This document shows positions 1 through 8,041 of a stretch of 64,000 nt of DNA, piece by piece. Source of the DNA: JBBTCX01 sp964494205 (GTDB taxonomy: Bacteria; Planctomycetota; Phycisphaerae; UBA1845); the NCBI GenBank assembly GCA_964494205.1, contig CAZBRD010000008.1, positions 62,001 through 126,000 of the forward strand, given 5' to 3'. Numbering within the stretch: position 1 is the stretch's first letter; each line of letters begins with the position of its first letter. The notes under the pieces were generated by a model. The model was given only the letters and a program-made list of their open reading frames with translations. It ran no database searches and was not told the DNA's origin. The translations under genes and the position numbers were made by a program.

Positions 1-1670
1 GCGCCCTGATAGGCGCGCTGGAACTTCAATAACGAAATAGCCTCTTCGTCGAGGTTGACGCCACTGATGCTTTCACGCTGCGCATTGAGGGCGAGCGTGA
101 CTGAGTTGGCGGCTTCGAAATCTGTGTTGGCTGCTCCGGTGGCCGAAGCGATCGAGCCCAACTGGGCTATATGGAAATCCTGTAACGAGACGCCACCCAG
201 CTCCGGGCTGGCCGTTGTCGCGAGCGCCGCGATTCTTAACGCGTTGCTGCCGTCGCCGGGCAGGAATGATGTCGCGGCTGCGATGAGCGTGGGGTCTTCG
301 ATCAAAGCATCGTTGACCTCAATATCGCTCGCATCAGTGCCGGAGAAGAAATTGTTGACGCCGAGTGCAGCCAGCAAGCCGGATGTATCCTGGCGCGGAA
401 TCTCGCCATCGTTGCCGAGGGTGAATGTGAAACCGTCATTGGCGGTGAGTGCCAGGCGATTGTCACTGGTGATGGAGGCTGTCACGCCGCGCGTGGAGGC
501 GTTTATGTCCGCGACGAGCGAGCTCAGCGTGGTATCGCCGGTGGAGCCGTTGAGCGTCACGTTGATTTCATACGCGACCGGCGTGTTCGTTGCGTTGTCG
601 GATACGGTGATAAAGAAGCTGCCGTTGCGCGGCGTATTGGTTAACCCCGCGGCGGAACTATTCAACACCGCGTCGGGCGAGAGCACGTCGTACGCGCCGG
701 TGAGGTCGGTCAGCGGATTCAAACCCTGTCCGTCGGCGTGATAGCGATTCACGTCGGCGATGAGTGCGGCTGCGAGCCGGTCGATGCGCTGCGTCTGTGC
801 GAAAACGTGGTTGTCGCGACTCTCGATTAAGCCTTGCAGCCGCCCGGTGCGGATGCCGATCTGCGAACCGGTATCGGCGAAGAGAACCGAGGTTCGCTGG
901 AAGCCATCGACGATGCGTGTGGCCACAGACAACCCGCGCGAGTGGCCGCCCTGCACCAAGGCTTCGCTGCCGACGTAGACGTTGAGGGAGCCGTCGGGTT
1001 GCTCGCGCGTGACGACGTCAAAAAGTTCGCTCAAGCGGCGCAGTCTGGAGTCGCGCTGGTCGCGGAGTGCGGTTGCCTGACCGCGACCACCGGCTTCTGC
1101 GGCTGTGATGCGCGAGTTCAGGTCTGCGATTTCGCCGGCGAGACCGTCGGCTGTTTCAACGAGCGTTGTGATCTGCGTATCGATATCCTCGCCGAGGCGG
1201 ACCAGTTGCTGACGCAAGCCCTGCAATGCGCCGGCGGTTTGAATGCCGGCTTGAACCACCAGGTCGCGGACAGCCAAGTCTTCGGGCGTATTCTGCAAAT
1301 TGCTGAAGTTATCGAAGAAGCCCTGAAGGCGGGCGGCGACCCCTCCGCCGGACGTGTCATCAAAGAACGATTCAACCTGCGACAGAGAACTCTGTTGCGC
1401 GGCGATCGATTCTTCCTCGCCGATGGCTAATCGAAGGCGGCCTTCCAGCGATTCGTCGATCGTGCGCTGGATGCCATTCAGTGTCACTCCCGCGCCGGGT
1501 TGGAGTCCGTTGGCCAGCGGCGACCCAGGAATGGAATCGAGTTCGGGCAGCAGGCGCGTGTAATCGGGGTTGCCGGCGCTGCTGATGTTCGCGCCGACGA
1601 CTTGCAACGCACTCTGATAGCTCAACAGAGCGCTGCGTCCGATTTGCAATGCTGACGTCATCAAACCCAT
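1..1670 (-). CDS. flgK: Flagellar hook-associated protein 1 FlgK (C-terminus cut by window edge)
   Basis: FlgK is the first hook-filament junction protein, secreted through the flagellar export apparatus to the tip of the hook. The frame is open from an ATG at 1670 to the window edge, about 556 codons. The N-terminus (GLMTSALQIGRSALLSYQSA, then VVGANISSAGNPDYTR) has the rod/hook-family helix and the ANNxxNxxTxGYxR-like signature. The last visible residues, LKFQRAYQG, match the conserved C-terminal helix that normally runs about 25 more residues. The middle is variable, with a coiled-coil-like stretch. It lies 6 bp after the flgN-like gene and is the last visible gene of the minus-strand operon. 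flgL would be expected beyond the edge. Confidence 0.93.
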   Translation of the reverse strand, partial: MGLMTSALQIGRSALLSYQSALQVVGANISSAGNPDYTRLLPELDSIPGSPLANGLQPGAGVTLNGIQRTIDESLEGRLRLAIGEEESIAAQQSSLSQVESFFDDTSGGGVAARLQGFFDNFSNLQNTPEDLAVRDLVVQAGIQTAGALQGLRQQLVRLGEDIDTQITTLVETADGLAGEIADLNSRITAAEAGGRGQATALRDQRDSRLRRLSELFDVVTREQPDGSLNVYVGSEALVQGGHSRGLSVATRIVDGFQRTSVLFADTGSQIGIRTGRLQGLIESRDNHVFAQTQRIDRLAAALIADVNRYHADGQGLNPLTDLTGAYDVLSPDAVLNSSAAGLTNTPRNGSFFITVSDNATNTPVAYEINVTLNGSTGDTTLSSLVADINASTRGVTASITSDNRLALTANDGFTFTLGNDGEIPRQDTSGLLAALGVNNFFSGTDASDIEVNDALIEDPTLIAAATSFLPGDGSNALRIAALATTASPELGGVSLQDFHIAQLGSIASATGAANTDFEAANSVTLALNAQRESISGVNLDEEAISLLKFQRAYQG

Positions 1671-1676
1671 AGCGAT

Positions 1677-2210
1677 TTACCCTACGGCCTCCAGCAACAT
1701 GGCGCCGGGTGAAGTCTGATTAATCCCTTTGGCTGAATACGTGCTCGGCGCGGACGCTTTCGGTCCCACTGATGAAAGCACCCACGAGAGGTGACTCAAT
1801 ACGCCGCGAGAAATTCGCGCGACCATTTCGTTCCGGTCGCGAACAAGTTCCACTGATTTGCGAAGTTTCTCCGTCGCTTGTCGGAACAACGGTTGTTGGT
1901 CGCGATTCAGAAACGTGACCAGCTGGGAGACTTTGAGCAATCGTGCGGCCTTGGGTTGCAACCCGATTGAGGCTGCGTTGTTCTCCAACCACTGTTTGCG
2001 CAGTCCTTCGCGCTCATTGATGCGCTTGATGATCGCAAACTGCTTCTCGCTAACGGCGGCCATTGCTTCGACCTTCGCCCGCTTTACGGCGGCCAACTTG
2101 TCGTCGAGCAGCTGCGCGAGCTGCATGTGCAGATCCGCGAGCTCGTTCAGCAACGTCAGCAGATCGCGAACGCGTTTCGGTTCCAATGTGGCGTGCATTG
2201 CGGTTTTCAT
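1677..2210 (-). CDS. flgN: FlgN-like flagellar export chaperone
   Basis: A 177-residue, almost wholly helical protein rich in Leu, Lys and Glu in its first 140 residues, as in FlgN family chaperones that bind FlgK and FlgL before export. The tail from about residue 150 (Ser/Pro/Gly-rich) is probably disordered. It overlaps the rod-binding gene by 4 bp (ATGA) and lies directly before flgK, the usual position of flgN. The family is weakly conserved in sequence, so the assignment rests on length, helical character and position as much as on similarity. Confidence 0.75.
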   Translation of the reverse strand: MKTAMHATLEPKRVRDLLTLLNELADLHMQLAQLLDDKLAAVKRAKVEAMAAVSEKQFAIIKRINEREGLRKQWLENNAASIGLQPKAARLLKVSQLVTFLNRDQQPLFRQATEKLRKSVELVRDRNEMVARISRGVLSHLSWVLSSVGPKASAPSTYSAKGINQTSPGAMLLEAVG

Positions 2211-2539
2211 TGTTTGACCCCGTCCTTACTTCCGGGCGTTTGCGTATCCATGCGCTGCTGCTGATCAACGAGTCGTTTGTACACCGCTTCCTTGAGGCCG
2301 CTCTTGTCTGACGCACCGATTCGCTCGGCGAGCATTCCGTGCAGTTGGGCGGAAAAAACTTCCTCGCCGCGACCTCCGTGGCCGTATTTGCCCTTGAGCT
2401 TGGAATCGCGCATCTGGCTGAGCAGTTTGCCGTAGAACACCGAGCCGACCAGCTCACCGGCGGCGCGATCGAGCGGTTGATGGCGGGTCGATATTCGACC
2501 GACGACGCTCTTGTTCATTTCCAGACCTGCGATGCTCAT
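2207..2539 (-). CDS. Flagellar rod-binding protein (FlgJ N-terminal domain only)
   Basis: A 110-residue protein with the rod-binding domain found at the N-terminus of FlgJ: a helix ending in FYGKLLSQMRDS, then a Gly-rich loop (KYGHGGRGEEVFSAQLHGML) and a helix with LAERIG. The peptidoglycan hydrolase domain of proteobacterial FlgJ is absent, so wall opening for the rod must depend on another enzyme. This split form is common outside gamma-proteobacteria. It sits 2 bp after flgI and overlaps flgN by 4 bp. Confidence 0.85.
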   Translation of the reverse strand: MSIAGLEMNKSVVGRISTRHQPLDRAAGELVGSVFYGKLLSQMRDSKLKGKYGHGGRGEEVFSAQLHGMLAERIGASDKSGLKEAVYKRLVDQQQRMDTQTPGSKDGVKQ

Positions 2540-2541
2540 GA

Positions 2542-3672
2542 CTATCCCTCGTACATGATCCTTGCGTGGAGTTTTCCGGCGCGGTGGATTTCCTCGAGAA
2601 TCGATACTCGCTCGCGGAACGGTACTTTCAGGCGATTCAACGCCTGGATCAGATCGTTGACGTTCGGAGGACGCTCTTCGCCCGCGTCGATGGCGATGAA
2701 TGTCTGCGTCTCTGCCGAATTGCGACCCTGTGGCGCGTTCGGGTTGGCGACGGTGACCGTCAGACCAGCCTGCGACACGACCACAGGTGACAGGCGTGTG
2801 TCACCGGTGACGACGATGGTGCCCGCCCCGCGATTGATTGTGATGCGCGCTTCGTTTGATTCCATCAGAATCGGCGTTCGCTCGACGTCGCGAATCCACG
2901 AGGCTGGGTCGCGGCGCTGATGCTCGGGCAACATCACGACGACGTTTTTCAAATCCATCGCGAGCGCGACGCGATCGACACCTGCTGAAATGCTCAATTC
3001 CTTGTCGACGGCCTGAGCGACGGCGGCGGCCATCGACCAACCGGCGTGCGAATCATCCAGCACGAGAGTGATGTATGTTTGCTCGGGATCGATCCATGAG
3101 TTGACGAATCCGGCAGCGCGAAGGACGGAACCGGTGGCGACGACGTTGATCAACACGTCGCGCTCCATGCGTGCGCCACCTTTGATCTTGCCGACAGCCT
3201 TTGATGGCAGCTCGAGCATGATGCGACCTTGTGCGAAGCCGAACAGGCCTTCGACATTGACGTCGTGATAGATGAGCGGCGTGGACATGAGGCGCCCACC
3301 TTCGAGCGATTTCGCCGCGACCGCACTAACAGTGACATCGAGCAGGTCGCCTTCGCGGGCGCCGTTTTCGGGAATGGTTGCTTCCACCATGACGATGGCG
3401 GTGTTCTTGGCGGCGGCCACATCGACGAGAGATTCCACGCTGGCGCCGAAGCGATCCATGGTAGCTGCGAGAGCTTTCATGGTGGGCAAAAACTTGCTGC
3501 CGTCGCCGGTGCCGTTGAGGCCGGTGACCAGTCCGTAGCCGACGAGGACGTTCGTGCCCTGGCCTTGCAGGCGAGTCACGTCGCCGACGCGCGCCGTGGG
3601 GATTTCGTTGCTCGCAAACGCGTACGAAGCGGCAAGCAGCATGAGGAAAGTTGTTCGTGCGATCGTTTTCAT
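2542..3672 (-). CDS. flgI: Flagellar P-ring protein FlgI
   Basis: A 376-residue periplasmic protein that polymerises into the P-ring around the rod in the peptidoglycan layer. It has a cleavable signal peptide (MKTIARTTFLMLLAASYAFA) and the family-typical start RVGDVTRLQGQGTNVLVGYG followed by GLNGTGDGS. The C-terminus carries NVNDLIQALNRLKVPFRERV, the conserved region before the end of FlgI. Length is normal. Its presence with FlgH implies a Gram-negative type envelope with an outer membrane. Start ATG at 3672, 4 bp after flgH. Confidence 0.96.
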   Translation of the reverse strand: MKTIARTTFLMLLAASYAFASNEIPTARVGDVTRLQGQGTNVLVGYGLVTGLNGTGDGSKFLPTMKALAATMDRFGASVESLVDVAAAKNTAIVMVEATIPENGAREGDLLDVTVSAVAAKSLEGGRLMSTPLIYHDVNVEGLFGFAQGRIMLELPSKAVGKIKGGARMERDVLINVVATGSVLRAAGFVNSWIDPEQTYITLVLDDSHAGWSMAAAVAQAVDKELSISAGVDRVALAMDLKNVVVMLPEHQRRDPASWIRDVERTPILMESNEARITINRGAGTIVVTGDTRLSPVVVSQAGLTVTVANPNAPQGRNSAETQTFIAIDAGEERPPNVNDLIQALNRLKVPFRERVSILEEIHRAGKLHARIMYEG

Positions 3673-3676
3673 AGAA

Positions 3677-4399
3677 TTAGAACGGCTTCACCACATCCAT
3701 AATCTTCTGCAGCCAGCCACGCGACGACGCGTGCCGCAACGCACCCTGGTTGTTCACAACGACGTCGAGCTCGGCGACCTGCGTGCTCAGCACGGTGTTG
3801 TCAGCCGTAATGTCTTCCTTGCGACAGGTTCCGGTCAGCGTGATTTCGCTGACCTCTTCGTCGTGGGTGATCTTGCCGCGACCTTCGACCACGAGTTGGC
3901 CGTTGGGCTTTACGTCGATGATCTTGGCGGTGAGGCGAGTGGTTAGCTTGTCTTCGCGCGACGCGTCGCCTTTGTTCTTAACCTTGTTGTTGTACTTGTA
4001 TTCAAGATTGGGCTTACCGCGACGGAACATCGATGCGCCGATGCCGCCCTCGGTGAACTTCGGGAATGCTTCGAGTTCGCTCTTGATGTCCCACTTGCGC
4101 TGCGTGCCGAGATCGCTCTCTGCTTCCCATTGCAGACTCTGCCGAACGATGATCGTGACGAGATCGTTGACCTTGTACGTCTTCGGGGGCGGCGGTGGGA
4201 CAGCCGTCAGCGAATGTCGCTCATACGTTGGGTTGCCCTTCTGAAGGACTGCTTCGCGCGGCGTGTATTGAGGCGGCTTGCCGGAATCGTCCTCGCGCTT
4301 GCGTGCGCCGAGCGATGACGTTTGAGCAGATGCGCCTGTTACGAGCATCAGGGCTGCGAGCATCGAAATACCAATGAGGCTATTCAACTTCATCGTCAT
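3677..4399 (-). CDS. flgH: Flagellar L-ring protein FlgH
   Basis: A 240-residue protein forming the outer-membrane L-ring. The core has VNDLVTIIVRQSLQWEAESD and the glycine-rich region GQLVVEGRGKITHDEEVSEI, typical of FlgH. The N-terminus is a signal peptide ending VTGASAQT. Unlike the enterobacterial protein there is no lipobox cysteine, so it is apparently not lipid-anchored by the classical route. The start at 4399 overlaps the flgA stop by 4 bp (ATGA); a second in-frame ATG at 4393 is also possible. Confidence 0.93.
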   Translation of the reverse strand: MTMKLNSLIGISMLAALMLVTGASAQTSSLGARKREDDSGKPPQYTPREAVLQKGNPTYERHSLTAVPPPPPKTYKVNDLVTIIVRQSLQWEAESDLGTQRKWDIKSELEAFPKFTEGGIGASMFRRGKPNLEYKYNNKVKNKGDASREDKLTTRLTAKIIDVKPNGQLVVEGRGKITHDEEVSEITLTGTCRKEDITADNTVLSTQVAELDVVVNNQGALRHASSRGWLQKIMDVVKPF

Positions 4400-5577
4400 C
4401 CCCTTTCCGCGGTGCGCGTGGGAACATGATTCGGTTCAGAAACGAGTTCGACTTTGCCGGGACCGACAACGACGCCGTCGTATTCGGCTTTGGTGTCGTC
4501 GACGGCGCGGACGGTAATCATTTCGCCGAGATGACCCTCGCGTTCGGCGCGACCGGATGACACCACGCGAATGGCTCCGCAAACCGAGGTGAGCGTTACA
4601 AGCTGTCCTCGGGTGACGAGCGGCACGCCTTCGATGGCTGCGGGCTCGATGACGTTGTTCTCCGCAATGAATCGTTTGGCTCGTTGGCCGATGCACTCGG
4701 ACAAGTCGCCGATGGTGGCGGCATCAAGACGATTGAAAGTCATCGTCCTCAGGTCCACGTCGGCCGGGCGGATGGTCGCGCCTTGGTTGATTGCCCGCAA
4801 CGCGACGGCCACCTGACTTTGCAGCGTCGCGCGAACGGTCATCGCAACGGTCTGCACGACGTTCTGGTCCTGCATCACGTCGACTTCGACGAGCGATAGC
4901 TCAGGTCGCGGGCCCGGCTTGCGTCGGACAATAAATTCGTACCCGGCGAGTTCGAGTGCAGCGCCGGATGTTCGATCGAATTCGAGTTCGATAGTGCCGC
5001 CCCGTCGCGCAAATTCTCGATTGAAATCGTCCGTGACTGCCTGGCGAAGCGTCTTGTTCGGAGTCTTAGTTGGCTTGGCTTGTAGCGCTACGTTTGCTGA
5101 TTCCGGGGCCGGAGTTTTGGTCGCTTTTGATTTGATGTCTGCCGGCGGTTCGTCTTTGGGTTTGGATGGAGCGGGGCGGGAAATAGTGCATTCCCTAGCA
5201 CCCGTCACGATCAACGTAGCCATGTTCGCCCCGCCTGCGGCCAGGGCGTCGCGAATCATCTGCATGTGTACGATTTTGGTTCCGCCTTCGACGGGTGCGT
5301 CGGTGACGAGCTGATGGTTCATTGTTTCAGCCAGCGTTGCCTCGACGCCGCGAAGCTGGCAAACATCGGTGATGAGGACCTGATCGGCGGTCACTACCGC
5401 GGTTGCGTAGATGCGAACGGAGTCAGCGCGAGCCGACGTGCCGACAGTAAGAGTCGCCAAGAGGCCAAGTAGCGCGATAGTTGGTGAAGTGAATGCGATT
5501 CGCGACGACAAAGCTCTCGCTTGACCGTGCCACCCTGCATTCTTCAATTGTCTCGACTCGCAATCCTTGCGTGTCAT
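4396..5577 (-). CDS. flgA: Flagellar P-ring assembly chaperone FlgA
   Basis: A 393-residue periplasmic chaperone for FlgI. A signal peptide occupies about residues 25-51 after an unusually long basic N-terminus. A Pro/Ala/Lys-rich linker (about residues 135-175) separates an N-terminal region from the SAF-like domain (VALRAINQGATIRPADVDLR, then GQRAKRFIAENNVIEPAAIE), which is diagnostic. The final beta domain GQLVTLTSVCGAIRVVSSGRA is also typical. It is longer than E. coli FlgA (about 220 residues) because of the extra N-terminal domain and linker. A start further in, nearer the hydrophobic segment, cannot be excluded. Confidence 0.9.
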   Translation of the reverse strand: MTRKDCESRQLKNAGWHGQARALSSRIAFTSPTIALLGLLATLTVGTSARADSVRIYATAVVTADQVLITDVCQLRGVEATLAETMNHQLVTDAPVEGGTKIVHMQMIRDALAAGGANMATLIVTGARECTISRPAPSKPKDEPPADIKSKATKTPAPESANVALQAKPTKTPNKTLRQAVTDDFNREFARRGGTIELEFDRTSGAALELAGYEFIVRRKPGPRPELSLVEVDVMQDQNVVQTVAMTVRATLQSQVAVALRAINQGATIRPADVDLRTMTFNRLDAATIGDLSECIGQRAKRFIAENNVIEPAAIEGVPLVTRGQLVTLTSVCGAIRVVSSGRAEREGHLGEMITVRAVDDTKAEYDGVVVGPGKVELVSEPNHVPTRTAERG

Positions 5578-5656
5578 GGTCGCATCCTGCCTTTGTCATT
5601 TCCCCGCCGGTTCATACATCGCGACCGGCGCGGGCGCCTTCAAAAATCCTTATTCG

Positions 5657-6466
5657 TTAAGCCCTGCGTAAGTTCGATACCACCCGGAGCGATTCATCCG
5701 CGCTCTGGATTGACTGACTGTTCAATTCAAACGCCCGCTGCGACGTGATCAGATCGATCAGCTCGCGCACGGGATCGACATTGCTCATTTCCAGCGAACC
5801 CTGATTGATCGCGCCCAAACCGTCGCTTTGCGGCGGGCCGGTGACCGGCGAACCGGATGCGTCCGTTTCGAGATAGAGATTTCGCCCGATCTGCTTCAAG
5901 CCCTCTTCGTTCACGAAGCGGCCCAGTTCGATTTGCCCCACTACGTTCAGTGTGTTCGAGCCTTGCTGCCGCACGCGGACTTCGCCGCCGCGACCTACCG
6001 TGATTTCAATGGCGTCGTCGGGAATGACGATTGGGGGTTCAAGGACGTCGCCGCTGCTGTTCGCGAGTACGATGTTGCCTTGCGCGTTCTTAGCGAAAGC
6101 GCCTGATCGCGTGTAGGCCGTCACCGTGTCGCCGTCGTGCACGGTTTGCACCTGGAAGAATCCATCGCCTTCGATCTGCCAATCGAGCGGACGATCGGTC
6201 GTGTCCACGGAACCGGGGGCAAAATTGAGCTGCGTGCCCGAGACTTTGACACCTGTACCGATGACGACGCCGTGCGGAATGGGCTCGTCCTGAAGATTCG
6301 GCGTGCCCGGCTCGCGCTTGACCTGATAGAGGAGGTCTTCAAAGTTGACGCGCGATCGCTTGAAACCGTTGGTGTTGATGTTGGCGAGGTTGTTGGCCAC
6401 CACGTTCAGCTTCTCGTCGAGCGCCCGCATTCCGGACGCGGCGGCATGAAGAGCAGTGATAGCCAT
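5657..6466 (-). CDS. flgG: Flagellar distal rod protein FlgG
   Basis: A 269-residue distal rod subunit exported through the flagellar apparatus. The N-terminus carries ANNLANINTNGFKRSRVNFE followed by DLLYQ, the FlgG signature. The central region LDWQIEGDGFFQVQ and the C-terminal helix LIDLITSQRAFELNSQSIQS are both conserved. Length matches the family (about 262). The start at 6466 has a GAGGGA ribosome binding site. It is separated from flgF by a 163-bp gap holding three hairpins, listed separately, and from flgA by 79 bp. Confidence 0.95.
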   Translation of the reverse strand: MAITALHAAASGMRALDEKLNVVANNLANINTNGFKRSRVNFEDLLYQVKREPGTPNLQDEPIPHGVVIGTGVKVSGTQLNFAPGSVDTTDRPLDWQIEGDGFFQVQTVHDGDTVTAYTRSGAFAKNAQGNIVLANSSGDVLEPPIVIPDDAIEITVGRGGEVRVRQQGSNTLNVVGQIELGRFVNEEGLKQIGRNLYLETDASGSPVTGPPQSDGLGAINQGSLEMSNVDPVRELIDLITSQRAFELNSQSIQSADESLRVVSNLRRA

Positions 6467-6491
6467 GACTTAGTCCCTCGTTCACGTTCCA

Positions 6492-6513
6492 GTGCGAGAA
6501 GTGACTCTCGCAC
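6492..6513. repeat. Inverted repeat 1 in the flgF-flgG gap
   Basis: Perfect 8-bp arms (gtgcgaga at 6492-6499 and tctcgcac at 6506-6513) around a 6-nt loop. It is the first of three hairpins packed into 125 bp between flgF and flgG. Its arm core gcgaga is shared with the third hairpin (6596-6615). It could attenuate or stabilise the operon mRNA, or be a dispersed repeat; the sequence does not decide. Confidence 0.8.
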
Positions 6514-6539
6514 GAGCATTCGGTGTTGTTACAACTACC

Positions 6540-6560
6540 CCACTGCTCATAGAGCAGTGG
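6540..6560. repeat. Inverted repeat 2, cactgctc palindromic repeat, copy A
   Basis: 9-bp arms (ccactgctc and gagcagtgg) with a 3-nt ata loop. The right arm plus flank, gagcagtggcacacgt (6552-6567), recurs identically at 7924-7939, showing a dispersed palindromic repeat and not only a local hairpin. Confidence 0.85.
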
Positions 6561-6595
6561 CACACGTTTACGCTACGTCTTCTGAAACACGCTGT

Positions 6596-6615
6596 TGCGA
6601 GAATCCCTTCTCGCA
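6596..6615. repeat. Inverted repeat 3, gagaatcccttc repeat, copy A
   Basis: 8-bp arms (tgcgagaa and ttctcgca) with loop tccc. The 12-mer gagaatcccttc (6599-6610) recurs in the tig-clpP1 gap at 59551-59562, about 53 kb away. It lies 15 bp after the flgF stop on the minus strand, so it could also act as a partial terminator. Confidence 0.8.
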
Positions 6616-6629
6616 CCAAATCCTCATTT

Positions 6630-7400
6630 TTACGCTAATCGCCCTACCGTATTGACCGCTTGTCCTGTCACATCATCCTGCATCTGCAACAGCGACGCGT
6701 TCATTTGATACGCCCGCGATGCCTCGATCATGCCGGCCAATCCGGTCATGATTTCAAAGTTCGATCCTTCGAGTGATTCGGAAACGATCCGGCCAGTGGC
6801 GGGAGTCATTTCGATGTCACCTTGTAGCACAAACAGATTCTCGCCCGCCTTCTGCAGGGCCTGCTTGTTTTCCGTTGTTGATAGGCCGATGGTGCCGATG
6901 ATTTGCCCCTGCTGATAAATAGTGCCATTCTCTGACACCACAGGCTCGCCTAACGCCTCGTCGATTGTGATTCGGTTGCCCGCATCATCGAGCACGCGCC
7001 AGCGACCTTCACCGGCTGAGAGCACCAGTTCCCCTTCCGCATTTCTCGTGAACGCGCCGTCGCGCGTGTATCTCGTTTGTTCGCCGTCATTCACCGCGAA
7101 GAACCCTTCGCCTTCGACAGCCAAGTCCAGCGCTCGACCGGTTGATTCAAGCGGACCCTGTTCGAAGTCGTGAAACGGCTGGCGTACATCCAAACCGCCG
7201 GAGAGCTTGTCGAGGACCGGATGGCGGAACGAGAAGCCTTTCCCCGACTCCTGGCTGGCGACGCGTCGCTGCATGACCACCGCGAGGTCGCTCTTGAAGC
7301 CGTTGGTCTGCATGTTGGCCATGTTGTTGGCGAGGAGTGTCTGACGGTGATCGTTCACCTTCATGCCGCCTGCTGATAGCCAAAGACCGTATGAGCTCAT
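6630..7400 (-). CDS. flgF: Flagellar proximal rod / hook-basal body protein FlgF
   Basis: A 256-residue rod-family protein: N-terminal LLANNMANMQTNGFKSDLAV, central LDLAVEGEGFFAVNDG and C-terminal MTGLAGMIEASRAYQMNASL. It resembles FlgF/FlgG paralogues. The neighbouring gene is the better FlgG (it has the DLLYQ motif), so this one is called FlgF. It is the first visible gene of the minus-strand flagellar operon, whose promoter should lie in 7401-8041, but I could not identify one with confidence. Confidence 0.88.
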   Translation of the reverse strand: MSSYGLWLSAGGMKVNDHRQTLLANNMANMQTNGFKSDLAVVMQRRVASQESGKGFSFRHPVLDKLSGGLDVRQPFHDFEQGPLESTGRALDLAVEGEGFFAVNDGEQTRYTRDGAFTRNAEGELVLSAGEGRWRVLDDAGNRITIDEALGEPVVSENGTIYQQGQIIGTIGLSTTENKQALQKAGENLFVLQGDIEMTPATGRIVSESLEGSNFEIMTGLAGMIEASRAYQMNASLLQMQDDVTGQAVNTVGRLA

Positions 7401-7912
7401 CGCGTTTCTAGTTCCTGTTCAGGTGGCCGCGTTCCAGAGCGGGGCAAACTGCGACCAAACGGATTCCGTTCCTCAGAAGGAGTTCCGCGACCAATTTCAT
7501 GATGAGGCGGCCAATCACTTCCCAATCGGGTTGCTCGATCGGGTTTGAGGTGAGCTGCTTCATCTGTCGCGAATCCATCCACATCGTGAAATCTCATGGT
7601 TCGATGGGTGCAATACCCTTCGAGCCGTGTTCCGCGTTAGACAGCTTGCGTGCCAGAAGTGCGAAAAGGGGAAAGAATGGGCAGTACTGACAGTTTCAAG
7701 AGCAGGCTTAATGTATTTTTTTACAAGAGGTTACGAACAGTGCCGACGACTAGCCCTCGAATTGCCTCGGTTTGAGGGGTGCGCAAGAATGTGCGCAACG
7801 ATTGCATCATCAGCGGCAAGTGTAGCCTGATTGGGAGGCGATTCAGGGTTCCGGGATGGTGGGCCGACCCCCTCTATTCAATTGGACTTGCGCAACACAC
7901 TTTGTGTGAAGG

Positions 7913-7931
7913 CACTGCTCACAGAGCAGTG
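7913..7931. repeat. cactgctc palindromic repeat, copy B
   Basis: 8-bp arms cactgctc and gagcagtg with loop aca, followed by gcacacgt. It shares 16 identical bases with copy A at 6552-6567. Confidence 0.85.
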
Positions 7932-7976
7932 GCACACGTACCCTTTTCGAGGAGCAGGGTGATCGACATAAACAGG

Positions 7977-8009
7977 CCGGCGGAGATCGAATCACTCGAC
8001 CTCCGCCGG
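7977..8009 (-). terminator. Stem-loop downstream of the lipoprotein gene
   Basis: Outer arms ccggcggag and ctccgccgg are perfect. The stem extends inward through atcga/tcgac with one G-U pair, giving a stem of about 14 bp. It starts 33 bp after the lipoprotein stop on the minus strand. The U-tract that follows is weak, so termination efficiency is uncertain. Confidence 0.6.
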
Positions 8010-8041
8010 ATCCAATGAGAGCGTCTTTTCGTGTGCCTGAC

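Larger units (their letters stand above)
7401..8041. other. 641-bp intergenic region upstream of the flagellar operon
   Basis: No credible gene: short open frames on both strands lack family features and good ribosome binding sites. The region holds a palindromic repeat (7913-7931) and a stem-loop (7977-8009) following the lipoprotein gene. The flagellar operon promoter should be here on the minus strand. A sigma-54-like sequence at about 7644-7658 lacks the -12 GC and is not accepted. Confidence 0.6.

Noticed and set aside
7644..7658. Sigma-54-like sequence upstream of flgF on the minus strand
   Set aside because: The -24 element TGGCAC is present but the -12 position reads GT instead of GC, and it lies about 245 bp from flgF.
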